A stretch of DNA of 64,000 nt from Haematomicrobium sanguinis DSM 21259. Its GTDB lineage: Bacteria > Actinomycetota > Actinomycetes > Actinomycetales > Micrococcaceae. Each line of letters opens with the position of its first letter. The stretch's first letter is position 1. Below the pieces are notes generated by a model, which had not been told where the DNA came from, searched no databases, and saw only the letters and a program-made list of their open reading frames with translations. The translations under genes and the position numbers were made by a program. Shown here one piece after another: positions 56,959 to 64,000 of this stretch. The stretch spans positions 62,001-126,000 of the forward strand of contig NZ_JIAG01000003.1 of assembly GCF_000688395.1 (NCBI RefSeq). The letters are read 5' to 3'.

Positions 56959-57938
56959 GCTTGGCCCTTGCCGCCGAGCGCGTCGATGAGTTGCGGGACG
57001 ACCGTGAAGATGTCGCCGACAATGCCGAAGTCGGCGATCTCGAAGATCGGGGCGTCCGCATCTTTGTTAATGGCGACGATGGTTTTTGCGGTCTGCATGC
57101 CGGCGCGGTGTTGGATGGCGCCGGAGATGCCGAGCGCGATGTACAGTTGCGGCGACACCGAGACGCCGGTTTGCCCGACCTGTTGCGAGTGCGGCACATA
57201 CCCGGAATCGACGGCCGCGCGGGAGGCGCCGACGGCCGCGCCGAGGGTGTCCGCGAGCCGTTCGACCAGGGCGAAGTCCTCGGCCGAGCCGAGCCCCTTG
57301 CCGCCGGAGACCACACGCTGCGCACCGCGCAATTCCGGCCGGGTGGACTCCTTTTGCTCCGTCTCGAGAGCGTCAATGGTGGCGGCCGGGATGGCGCTGG
57401 CGGTCACCTCGAGTGTGGTGACCTCCGGGGAGGTGGCGTCAAGCCGTTCGTCAACGGCGCCGCGACGCAGGGTCACAATCAGCGTGCCGAAGGTCGGGGC
57501 GGAACTGGTCAGGAAGTTGCCGCCGTAGACCGAGTGCTGTGCCGTGACGCCTTCCTCGTCGCGGGCGAGTCCCACCGCATCCACGGCGAGCGCGCTTGTG
57601 GTGCGCACCGCGAGGCGCCCGGCAATATCGGCGCCGTCGGGGCCATTGGAAATGACCACGGCGTCCGGGGTTTCGGCGGTGATGGCGGCCGCGAGCGCGT
57701 CCACGGCAGGGGTGGTCAGGGTGGTTTCGGCCTCCGGGTTTTCGGCGAGAAGCACCCTTGCCGCGCCGAGTTCGCCCGCCGCTTTAGCGGTGGCCTCGCC
57801 TTGGCCTGGCGCGGTTACGATCACGGCTACGGGTGTCCCGGCCTGCGCTGCGGCGGCCATAACTTCGCCCGCGCTGGGTGCCAGTTCGCCGCTCGGGAGC
57901 ACGTCGAGGAATGCCAGAATTGTTTCGCTCACGATCAC
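56955..57938 (-). CDS. etfA: Electron transfer flavoprotein, alpha subunit
   Basis: FAD-binding subunit, 327 aa, of the soluble heterodimer that accepts electrons from acyl-CoA and other dehydrogenases. The C-terminal FAD signature is intact: [15 protein letters not shown], then [15 protein letters not shown] and [22 protein letters not shown] precedes it. The GTG start overlaps the etfB stop by 4 nt; a GTG six nt farther in is an alternative. Operon etfB-etfA-cytochrome b. Confidence 0.96.
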   Translation of the reverse strand: MIVSETILAFLDVLPSGELAPSAGEVMAAAAQAGTPVAVIVTAPGQGEATAKAAGELGAARVLLAENPEAETTLTTPAVDALAAAITAETPDAVVISNGPDGADIAGRLAVRTTSALAVDAVGLARDEEGVTAQHSVYGGNFLTSSAPTFGTLIVTLRRGAVDERLDATSPEVTTLEVTASAIPAATIDALETEQKESTRPELRGAQRVVSGGKGLGSAEDFALVERLADTLGAAVGASRAAVDSGYVPHSQQVGQTGVSVSPQLYIALGISGAIQHRAGMQTAKTIVAINKDADAPIFEIADFGIVGDIFTVVPQLIDALGGKGQA

Positions 57939-58723
57939 ACCAACTTGTTTTCTTTGAGGAATGCGGCGAGGCGTTGACCCGCGTCGCCCTCGTCCACGAT
58001 CTTGACACCGGCTTCGCGCGGCGGCTTCTCGCTCACCGAGAGCATGATCGAGCGCGGGATCTCCACGCCCGCGCTGATGCCGAGGTCCGCGAGAGACAGC
58101 GTCTCGACAGGCTTCTTTTTCGCGGCGACAATGCCCTTGAAATTGGGGAAGCGCGCATCCGGCAACTGCTCGGTAATCGACACCACGGCGGGCAGCGGGG
58201 CGGACACTTGCTGATTTCCACCGTCCGCCTCCCGGCTTCCGGTGACCTTTCCCTCGTGAAGTTCGACGGCGGTCAGCCGGCTCAGGCTCGGTACCTCCAA
58301 ATGCTCGGCCACCATGGCCGGGATCGCGGCTGCGTTGCCGTCGGTGGAGGCGTCGCCGGTGATGACGAGGTCAAAACCGTTGTTCTTGATAGCGGCGGCG
58401 AGTGCTTCTGCGGTCAGGGTGAGGTCTGCGCCCAGGAATGCCGGGTCGGTGATGTGCACTGCCTTGTCCGCACCCATGGCCAGCGCCTTTCGCATCGCCG
58501 TCGGCGCGGTTTCCGGGCCCAGGGTCATGACCGTGACTTCGGTGTCCGTGTCTCCGGCGCTCTTGGCGGCGTCGCTAAGGGTTAGCGCCGCTTCGGTGGC
58601 GCGCTCGGTGATTTCATCGAGCACCCGATCATTCGCGTCGCGATCGGCCAACCCGGTTTCTAGGTTGAGCTTTCGTTCCGCGTACGTGTCTGGTACTTCT
58701 TTGACGAGCACCACGATCTTCAC
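57935..58723 (-). CDS. etfB: Electron transfer flavoprotein, beta subunit
   Basis: Protein of 262 aa pairing with EtfA and binding [19 protein letters not shown] and the [17 protein letters not shown] helix mark the family; [25 protein letters not shown] is the nucleotide region. The start GTG 58723 follows a strong AAGGAGG. First gene of the operon. With the acyl-CoA ligase at 37.3 kb it suggests fatty-acid oxidation or a related flavin pathway. Confidence 0.96.
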   Translation of the reverse strand: MKIVVLVKEVPDTYAERKLNLETGLADRDANDRVLDEITERATEAALTLSDAAKSAGDTDTEVTVMTLGPETAPTAMRKALAMGADKAVHITDPAFLGADLTLTAEALAAAIKNNGFDLVITGDASTDGNAAAIPAMVAEHLEVPSLSRLTAVELHEGKVTGSREADGGNQQVSAPLPAVVSITEQLPDARFPNFKGIVAAKKKPVETLSLADLGISAGVEIPRSIMLSVSEKPPREAGVKIVDEGDAGQRLAAFLKENKLV

Positions 58724-58801
58724 GCTAGGCCTCCTTGGTCACGTGTTCGGCAACTCTTCGAACTTAGCTCAAAGTCTACGGGGATTTGGTGGCGGGGCCC
58801 T

Positions 58802-58807
58802 TACAGT
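58802..58807 (+). promoter_or_regulatory. -10 box TACAGT, leaderless start of glycerate kinase
   Basis: TACAGT ends 6 nt before ATG 58814. Confidence 0.55.
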
Positions 58808-58813
58808 GAAGTC

Positions 58814-59974
58814 ATGCGGGTGGTGATAGCGCCGGATAAGTTCAAGGGGACGCTCAGCGCGTCCGAGGTGATTGCCGCGCTGTCCTCCGGTATCGAGTCG
58901 GCGCGGCCGGGTGCAGAGATTTTTGGGGTCCCGATGGCCGATGGCGGCGAGGGGACCCTGGATGCCGCGCTCGCCGCCGGGTTCGAGGAGCGTCGTGTCA
59001 CGGTGACCGGGCCCTTGGGTGATCCGGTTCAAACCAGTTTTGGAAAACGTGGCTCGGTGGCGCTCGTGGAAATGGCACAGGCCTCCGGGCTTGAGCTAGT
59101 GCCCGAGAGCCGGCGCGACCCGTTGCGCGCGACGTCTTTCGGGACCGGCGAGCTGATCGGAGCGGCGCTCGACGCCCTCGGCGCTGACTCTGAGGAGACC
59201 GTGGATATTGTGCTGGCCATCGGCGGGAGTGCGAGCACCGACGGAGGAGCGGGACTGCTTCAGGCGCTCGGCGCGACACTGCTGGATGCTCGGGGCGATC
59301 CCATTGCCCCAGGCGGCGTGGGGCTACTTGACCTTGCGCGCCTTGACCTTGCCGGCCTGGATCCGCGACTGGCCCGCGCAAATCTCACGCTCGCCACCGA
59401 TGTCACGAACCCACTTCTGGGGTCGCGCGGAGCGGCTGCGGTGTTTGCGCCGCAAAAAGGAGCCGACCGAGACCACGTGCGAGAGTTGGAGCGCGGCCTT
59501 GAGAACTGGGTCGATGTCCTCGCCGCCGAAATTGGCCCGGATGCGCGTGGTGCCGCCGAACGGCCCGGTGCCGGTGCCGCCGGTGGCGTGGGTTTTGCCG
59601 TCATGGCAGTTTTGGGTGTGCTAGCCCGATCTGTCTCGGTGCGGCCCGGCGTGGACGTGGTGCGCGAACTGACCGGACTGGACGCACAGCTCGCGCAGGC
59701 CGACCTCGTCATTACCGGCGAGGGATCCTTGGATGGGCAAAGCCTCTCCGGAAAGACGCCCGTCGGCGTCGCGCGCGCCGCTCGCTCGCTCAACCCGGGC
59801 GTGCCGGTCCTCGCGGTGTGCGGCCGCAACGCGCTCACCGACGAGCAATCCCGGACCGCCGGATTTGGCGAGGTGTACGCGCTCGCCGATCGGGCCAGCG
59901 AAACTGACGCCCTCTCCAACCCGGTACCGCTGCTGAAAAGCATCGGAGCCGACATTGCCCGCCAAAAAAGTTGA
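58814..59974 (+). CDS. Glycerate kinase (GlxK/GarK type)
   Basis: Kinase of 386 aa phosphorylating glycerate, usually to 2-phosphoglycerate in the class II family. VVIAPDKFKGTLSASEV at the N-terminus, the VPMADGGEGTLDAA motif, LAIGGSASTDGGAGLLQALG and LVITGEGSLDGQSLSGKTPVGVA are diagnostic. The start lies 6 nt after a TACAGT box. The TGA stop is provided by the arm of palindrome C2. No glyoxylate pathway genes are adjacent. Confidence 0.94.
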   Translation: MRVVIAPDKFKGTLSASEVIAALSSGIESARPGAEIFGVPMADGGEGTLDAALAAGFEERRVTVTGPLGDPVQTSFGKRGSVALVEMAQASGLELVPESRRDPLRATSFGTGELIGAALDALGADSEETVDIVLAIGGSASTDGGAGLLQALGATLLDARGDPIAPGGVGLLDLARLDLAGLDPRLARANLTLATDVTNPLLGSRGAAAVFAPQKGADRDHVRELERGLENWVDVLAAEIGPDARGAAERPGAGAAGGVGFAVMAVLGVLARSVSVRPGVDVVRELTGLDAQLAQADLVITGEGSLDGQSLSGKTPVGVARAARSLNPGVPVLAVCGRNALTDEQSRTAGFGEVYALADRASETDALSNPVPLLKSIGADIARQKS

Positions 59975-60033
59975 CGCAGATCACCGAAGTTGAGCGGGAT
60001 CCCGCACACTTTTGTTAATCTGCGCCAACTTTT
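59966..60033. terminator. Family-C palindrome C2, partly decayed
   Basis: Arms meet at GGGATCCC (59996-60003) without a loop and extend to AAAAGTTGACGCAGAT on the left and ATCTGCGCCAACTTTT on the right, with several internal mismatches. The left arm supplies the glycerate kinase TGA (59972-59974). T-rich ends suit a bidirectional terminator for the convergent pair. Confidence 0.8.
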
Positions 60034-60060
60034 CTTGGGGTACCGGTTGGGGTGAGAGGG

Positions 60061-61881
60061 TCAGCCCTCGATTTGCTCTGCCAACTCCAGCCAGCGCATC
60101 TCGAGTTCTTCCGCCTCGGCCAGCGCGGCGTTCAGCTTCTCCTGCAACGCCGCCAGACCCTGGAAGTCGCTCTGATCGAAGGCCGCGAATTCGGCGTGCA
60201 ACCCCTCAATCCTTGCGTTGACCTTTTCGAGGCGACGCTCCACCGCGCCCGTCTCCTTAGTAGCCGCCCGCAACTGGGCGCCGGACAGCTTCGGTGAGTC
60301 ACCGCCGTCGTTCTTCCCGGGCGCATCGGAACCGGCGGCACCCCCGGACGCCGCGGCAACCAGCCCGCCACCCGCCTCCTGCTTGGAGCGCAAGTGCAAA
60401 TACTCGTCCACGCCGCCGGGCAAGTGGCGCAAATGCCCGCCGAGGATCGCGTACTGCTGGTCGGTGACGCGCTCCAGCAGGTAACGGTCGTGAGAGACCA
60501 CGATCAACGTCCCACCCCAGGTGTCCAGCAAATCCTCCATGGCTGCGAGCATGTCGGTGTCCAGGTCATTGGACGGCTCATCCAACACCAGCACGTTCGG
60601 CTCATCCAGCAGCACGAGCAACAACTGCAGGCGCCGCCGCTGCCCGCCGGACAGCTCCGCGACCCGCGTATTCAACTGCTCGCGGGTAAACCCGAGCCGC
60701 TCCAGCATCTGCCCGGGCGTGAACTCCTTACCCTCGGCCCTGTAGCTGGTGCGTTTGGATTCGATGACCTCCCGGACCCGGAGCCCCGCGATCTCATCTA
60801 ACTCCCGCAACTCCTGCGAGAGCGTGGCCACCTGCACGGTCTTGCCGCGCCTGACACGCCCCGACGTTGGAGCCAGGCGCCCGGTAATCAGCCCGAGCAG
60901 CGTCGACTTCCCGGACCCATTTACCCCGAGAATCCCGGTGCGCTCACCGGGCGCCAACCGCCACGTCACGTCCTTTAAGACCGGCCGATCGGCAAAGGTC
61001 ACCGAGGCGTCCAGAATGTCCACCACATCTTTGCCGAGCCGGGTGGTCGCCAAACGCGTCAGCTCCACCGTGTTGCGCACCGGCGGCTCCGACTCGATGA
61101 GCCGATTCGCCGCCTCGATCCGGAACTTCGGCTTGGACGTGCGCGCCGGAGCCCCGCGGCGCAACCAGGCGAGCTCCTTGCGCATCAAATTCTGTTCCTT
61201 CGCAAAGGTCGCGGCCGCCTGCCGATCCCGCTCGACCCGTTGCAACACATACGCGGCGTACCCGCCCTCAAACTCGTCCAGGGTGCCATCATGCACTTCC
61301 CACATGGCCGTGCACACCTCGTCGAGGAACCAGCGATCGTGCGTGACCACGAGCAGCGCCCCCTGATTCGCCGCCCACCGCCGCTTCAAATGCGCGGCCA
61401 ACCAGGCGACGCCCTCCACATCCAAATGGTTCGTCGGTTCGTCCAGGGCCAGCACGTCCCAGTCGCCAATGAGCAGAGCGGCTAATGAAGCACGACGGCG
61501 TTGCCCGCCAGAGAGCGTGGCAACCGTGGCATTCGGGTCAATATCTTTCGCGAGCCCATCCAAAACCTCGCGGATGCGCGGGTTGGCGGCCCATTCGTGG
61601 TCATCGACATCGCCGACAAGGGCTTGCTTCACCGTGATCGCGGGGTCCAACTCGTCCTGCTGGGAAAGCATCCCGACGCGTGTGCCGCCGCGGCGCGTGA
61701 CGCGGCCCGAATCCGGGGTCATCGCGCCGGTGAGCAACTTCATGAGCGTGGACTTGCCGTCCCCGTTCTTGCCGACAATGCCAATGCGGTCGCCCGCATC
61801 AACGCCGATGGTGAGGCCGTCAAAGAGGGTGCGGGTGGGAAAGTGCAGGGAAATATCGTGAGCGCCGATGAGATGAACCAC
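60061..61881 (-). CDS. ABC-F family ATPase (Uup-like)
   Basis: Soluble twin-ATPase of 606 aa without membrane segments. Domain 1: Walker A GIVGKNGDGKSTLM, signature LSGGQRRRASLA, Walker B LDVLALDEP-like WDVLALDEPTNHLD. Domain 2: GILGVNGSGKSTLL, LSGGQRRRLQL, NVLVLDEPSNDLD. A linker (QRVERDRQAAATFAKEQ) and a C-terminal coiled coil (about 540-606) match Uup. ABC-F proteins act on the ribosome's E site or in DNA transactions. GTG 61881 is 6 nt after TAAACT. Confidence 0.94.
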   Translation of the reverse strand: MVHLIGAHDISLHFPTRTLFDGLTIGVDAGDRIGIVGKNGDGKSTLMKLLTGAMTPDSGRVTRRGGTRVGMLSQQDELDPAITVKQALVGDVDDHEWAANPRIREVLDGLAKDIDPNATVATLSGGQRRRASLAALLIGDWDVLALDEPTNHLDVEGVAWLAAHLKRRWAANQGALLVVTHDRWFLDEVCTAMWEVHDGTLDEFEGGYAAYVLQRVERDRQAAATFAKEQNLMRKELAWLRRGAPARTSKPKFRIEAANRLIESEPPVRNTVELTRLATTRLGKDVVDILDASVTFADRPVLKDVTWRLAPGERTGILGVNGSGKSTLLGLITGRLAPTSGRVRRGKTVQVATLSQELRELDEIAGLRVREVIESKRTSYRAEGKEFTPGQMLERLGFTREQLNTRVAELSGGQRRRLQLLLVLLDEPNVLVLDEPSNDLDTDMLAAMEDLLDTWGGTLIVVSHDRYLLERVTDQQYAILGGHLRHLPGGVDEYLHLRSKQEAGGGLVAAASGGAAGSDAPGKNDGGDSPKLSGAQLRAATKETGAVERRLEKVNARIEGLHAEFAAFDQSDFQGLAALQEKLNAALAEAEELEMRWLELAEQIEG

Positions 61882-61887
61882 CGGATA

Positions 61888-61893
61888 AGTTTA
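61888..61893 (-). promoter_or_regulatory. -10 box TAAACT, leaderless start of ABC-F gene
   Basis: TAAACT on the minus strand ends 6 nt before GTG 61881. Confidence 0.55.
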
Positions 61894-61971
61894 TTTGAAT
61901 GTGCATGTGAGCGCCGGGCATGGCAAACTAGATAGTCGTGTTAGCAAAGCTCCCGCGAGCAGCGCATACAC

Positions 61972-62044
61972 TCCGCTCTGGTGTAATTGGCAGCACCCCA
62001 GCCTTTGGAGCTGTGGAGTTTAGGTTCGAGTCCTAAGGGCGGAA
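61972..62044 (+). tRNA. tRNA-Gln (anticodon TTG)
   Basis: 73-nt cloverleaf: acceptor TCCGCTC/GGGCGGA (one G-U), D arm GTGT/GCAC, anticodon arm CCAGC/GCTGT with loop CTTTGGA giving anticodon TTG at 62005-62007, T arm TTAGG-TTCGAGT-CCTAA. Position 27-43 is a C-U mismatch. The 3' CCA is not encoded. It reads CAA codons and lies just before glmU. Confidence 0.92.
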
Positions 62045-62088
62045 CGCGCAAGTGAAGTGCATGAGGTTCCATCCCAGCAGGAGAGAGC

Positions 62089-63594
62089 GTGAGCCAAGGG
62101 GCAACCAACCCGGAGAAGACCGAATCCGAATCCGGCCGGCCCAGAGCGGTCATCCTCCTCGCCGCAGGAGCCGGGACCCGGATGAAATCCAAAACCCCCA
62201 AGATTTTGCACCGCATCGGCGGCAACACCATGGTGGGGCATGCGCTGGCCGCAGCCCGCACCCTCAACCCGCAAACGTTAGCCGCCGTCGTTCGCTTCGA
62301 ACGCGACCTGGTGGCGTCCCACATCTCTGAACTCGACCCCGAAGCGCTCATTGTGGACCAGGACGAGGTTCCCGGCACCGGGCGCGCCGTCGAGGTGGGA
62401 CTGGATGCGCTCGGGCCGGATGTCACCGGCACCATTGTGGTCACCCAGGGCGATGTGCCCTTGGTCAGCCCGGATCTGCTCCGCCAACTCGTGGCCCAAC
62501 ACGAAAAGGGCGGCAACGCCGTCACCGCCGTCACCACCGTTCTGGACGATGCCGGCATGTACGGCCGCATCCTTCGCGACGAGAACGGGATGGTCAAGGG
62601 CATTCGCGAATTCAAGGACGCCAGCGACGCCGAGCGCGAGATCACAGAAATTAACGCCGCGATCTACGCCTTCGACGCTGCAACGTTGCGCGAGGCGCTC
62701 ACCGAAGTCACCCTGGCCAACGCGCAGGGCGAAAAATATCTGACCGACGTGCTGGCCCTTGCTTATGAAAAGGGTGGGCGCGTCGAGGCGCTTGTCTGCG
62801 AGGACAACTGGCAGGTCGAGGGCGCGAATGACCGCGTCCAACTGGCGGACCTCGCCCGCGAACACAACCGCCGCACCCTCGAGCGCGCCATGCGCAACGG
62901 CGTCACCGTCCTGGACCCGGCAAGCACCTGGGTTGACGAAACCGTCACCTTCGACCGCGACGTCACGCTCCTGCCCGGCACCCACTTGCACGGGGCCACC
63001 CACATTGGCGAGGACGCCGTGATCGGGCCGGACACGACCATTAAGGACAGCCAGATTGGCGAAGCGGCCCAGGTTCGCCGCTCGGAAGTGTATGGTTCGC
63101 GCATTAGTGCGGGAGTCGCCGTCGGACCTTATGCCTACCTGCGCCCGGGTACCGAGCTAGGCGAGGGCGCAAAGATCGGCACCTTCGTGGAAACCAAAAA
63201 TTCCAGCATTGGCGCCGGAACCAAGGTGCCGCACCTGAGCTATGTCGGGGACGCGACGATTGGCGAACAGTCCAATATTGGCGCGGCGAGCGTGTTTGTG
63301 AATTACGACGGCGTTAACAAGTCCCGCACGCACGTGGGCTCCCACGTGCGCATGGGAAGCGACAATATGTATGTTGCCCCGGTCACCATTGGCGACGGCG
63401 CCTACTCGGGCGCCGGGACCGTGATTCGCAAGGACGTGCCCGCGGGCGCGCTCGCGATCAACGTGGCCCCGCAACGCAATATTGAGGGTTGGGTTTTGGA
63501 AAAACGCGCCGGGACCGCGGCGGCAGAGGCGGCCGAGTCAGCTCAGTCCGCGCGGGCGGCTGATGCTACTGCCAGTGAGGGAGAAAAGGCATGA
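62089..63594 (+). CDS. glmU: Bifunctional UDP-GlcNAc pyrophosphorylase / GlcN-1-P acetyltransferase
   Basis: Enzyme of 501 aa making UDP-GlcNAc for peptidoglycan. The N-terminal nucleotidyltransferase half has VILLAAGAGTRMKSKTPKIL, the TQGDVPLVSPD loop and the acetyltransferase half a left-handed beta-helix with hexapeptide repeats (IGEDAVIGPDTTIKDSQIG) and RPGTELGEGAKIGTFVETKN with NYDG later. The C-terminal 30 residues are Ala-rich and unconserved. GTG 62089 follows GGAGAG. The stop overlaps the prs start (ATGA). Confidence 0.97.
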   Translation: MSQGATNPEKTESESGRPRAVILLAAGAGTRMKSKTPKILHRIGGNTMVGHALAAARTLNPQTLAAVVRFERDLVASHISELDPEALIVDQDEVPGTGRAVEVGLDALGPDVTGTIVVTQGDVPLVSPDLLRQLVAQHEKGGNAVTAVTTVLDDAGMYGRILRDENGMVKGIREFKDASDAEREITEINAAIYAFDAATLREALTEVTLANAQGEKYLTDVLALAYEKGGRVEALVCEDNWQVEGANDRVQLADLAREHNRRTLERAMRNGVTVLDPASTWVDETVTFDRDVTLLPGTHLHGATHIGEDAVIGPDTTIKDSQIGEAAQVRRSEVYGSRISAGVAVGPYAYLRPGTELGEGAKIGTFVETKNSSIGAGTKVPHLSYVGDATIGEQSNIGAASVFVNYDGVNKSRTHVGSHVRMGSDNMYVAPVTIGDGAYSGAGTVIRKDVPAGALAINVAPQRNIEGWVLEKRAGTAAAEAAESAQSARAADATASEGEKA

Positions 63595-64000
63595 ATGAGA
63601 TCACCGCACACGGTGAAAAGAAGCTAGTTCTCGCCGCTGGTCGGGCGCACCCGGAGCTGGCCACCGAGATTGCCGAGGCGCTGGGCAGCGACCTGCTGCC
63701 GATGAACATTTACGATTTCGCCAACGGCGAGATCTACGTGCGCTCGGCCGAGAGCGTGCGAGGCACCGACGCCTTTGTGCTCCAAGCGCACCCGTGGCCG
63801 ACCAATAACTGGCTTATGGAACAGCTCATCATGATCGATTCGCTCAAACGAGCCTCGGCCAAGCGCATCACCGTGGTGTCCCCGTTCTACCCCTACGCCC
63901 GCCAAGACAAGAAGGGCCGCGGACGCGAACCGATTTCGGCGCGACTGGTCGCGGACCTGTATAAGACCGCCGGCGCGGACCGCATCATGAGCGTGGATCT
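63591..64000 (+). CDS. prs: Ribose-phosphate pyrophosphokinase (partial)
   Basis: First 136 or so residues of PRPP synthase, cut by the window end. It makes phosphoribosyl pyrophosphate for purine, pyrimidine, histidine and tryptophan synthesis. Visible: LVLAAGRAHPELATEIAEAL, NIYDFANGEIYVR, HPWPTNNWLMEQLIMIDSLKRAS-like region and PFYPYARQDKKGRGREPISA, the ATP/flexible-loop motif. The PRPP-binding motif lies beyond the edge. ATG 63591 overlaps the glmU stop; glmU-prs is a common actinobacterial pair. Confidence 0.96.
   Translation, partial: MNEITAHGEKKLVLAAGRAHPELATEIAEALGSDLLPMNIYDFANGEIYVRSAESVRGTDAFVLQAHPWPTNNWLMEQLIMIDSLKRASAKRITVVSPFYPYARQDKKGRGREPISARLVADLYKTAGADRIMSVD

Noticed and set aside
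61492-61504. Thirteen-mer-like copy in the ABC-F gene
   Set aside because: One mismatch, and it encodes the invariant QRRRAS part of the ABC signature, so it is explained by protein constraint.

Overview
High-GC sequence with an actinobacterial gene set: a WhiB regulator, an RpfB-type resuscitation factor, a TIGR03089-type protein, DUF3499, DUF4245, DUF5719, a DUF222/HNH protein and a GlpX-type fructose bisphosphatase. Start-site architecture also fits: many genes start at ATG or GTG 6-8 nt after a TANNNT -10 box, the signature of leaderless transcripts. A member of the Actinomycetota, plausibly near Actinomycetaceae, is the best reading; the species cannot be named from the sequence. No rRNA, CRISPR array, insertion sequence, prophage or defence island is visible.

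Layout. 1-3.4 kb: sugar ABC importer (permease cut by the window edge, Tat-like binding lipoprotein) divided by an operator-bearing promoter from a ROK repressor. 3.6-7.3 kb: unknown protein, A24 prepilin peptidase, Nudix hydrolase, LPETG surface protein. 7.4-9.8 kb: TetR/MFS drug-efflux operon. 9.8-17.5 kb: pyruvate oxidase, alpha/beta hydrolase, AraC regulator, fumarase, carbonic anhydrase, DUF4245 and GlpX. 17.5-23.8 kb: purK-purE-LCP-manA operon, GtrA and TIGR03089 protein. 24-32.7 kb: whiB, giant glycosyltransferase/membrane protein, DUF5719, metallopeptidase-like, DUF3499, Trm112-like and ahcY. 32.9-41 kb: L,D-transpeptidase, RDD, SpoIIM, TIGR01906 protein, acyl-CoA ligase and protein mannosyltransferase. 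41-55 kb: rsmI, SSADH-like dehydrogenase, MoxR/DUF58/transglutaminase operon, tatD, rpfB, HNH protein, rsmA and ispE. 55-64 kb: cytochrome b with etfAB, glycerate kinase, ABC-F ATPase, tRNA-Gln(TTG), glmU and prs (cut by the edge).

Most genes are housekeeping or cell-envelope functions: LCP, GtrA, PMT, ManA, L,D-transpeptidase, RpfB, GlmU and the LPETG protein all serve wall or glycan metabolism.

The most unusual signal is in the DNA rather than in any one gene. A 13-mer, GCATCGCCGTCGT, occurs exactly ten times where chance predicts about 0.005. It lies both between genes and inside disordered protein ends, where it encodes DGDAS, and once as an inverted pair. Beside it are three families of long intergenic palindromes (named A, B and C here) with compensatory changes between copies; four of the eight palindromes themselves supply the stop codon of the adjoining gene. 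Together they resemble an uptake-sequence/terminator system, but that function is inference.
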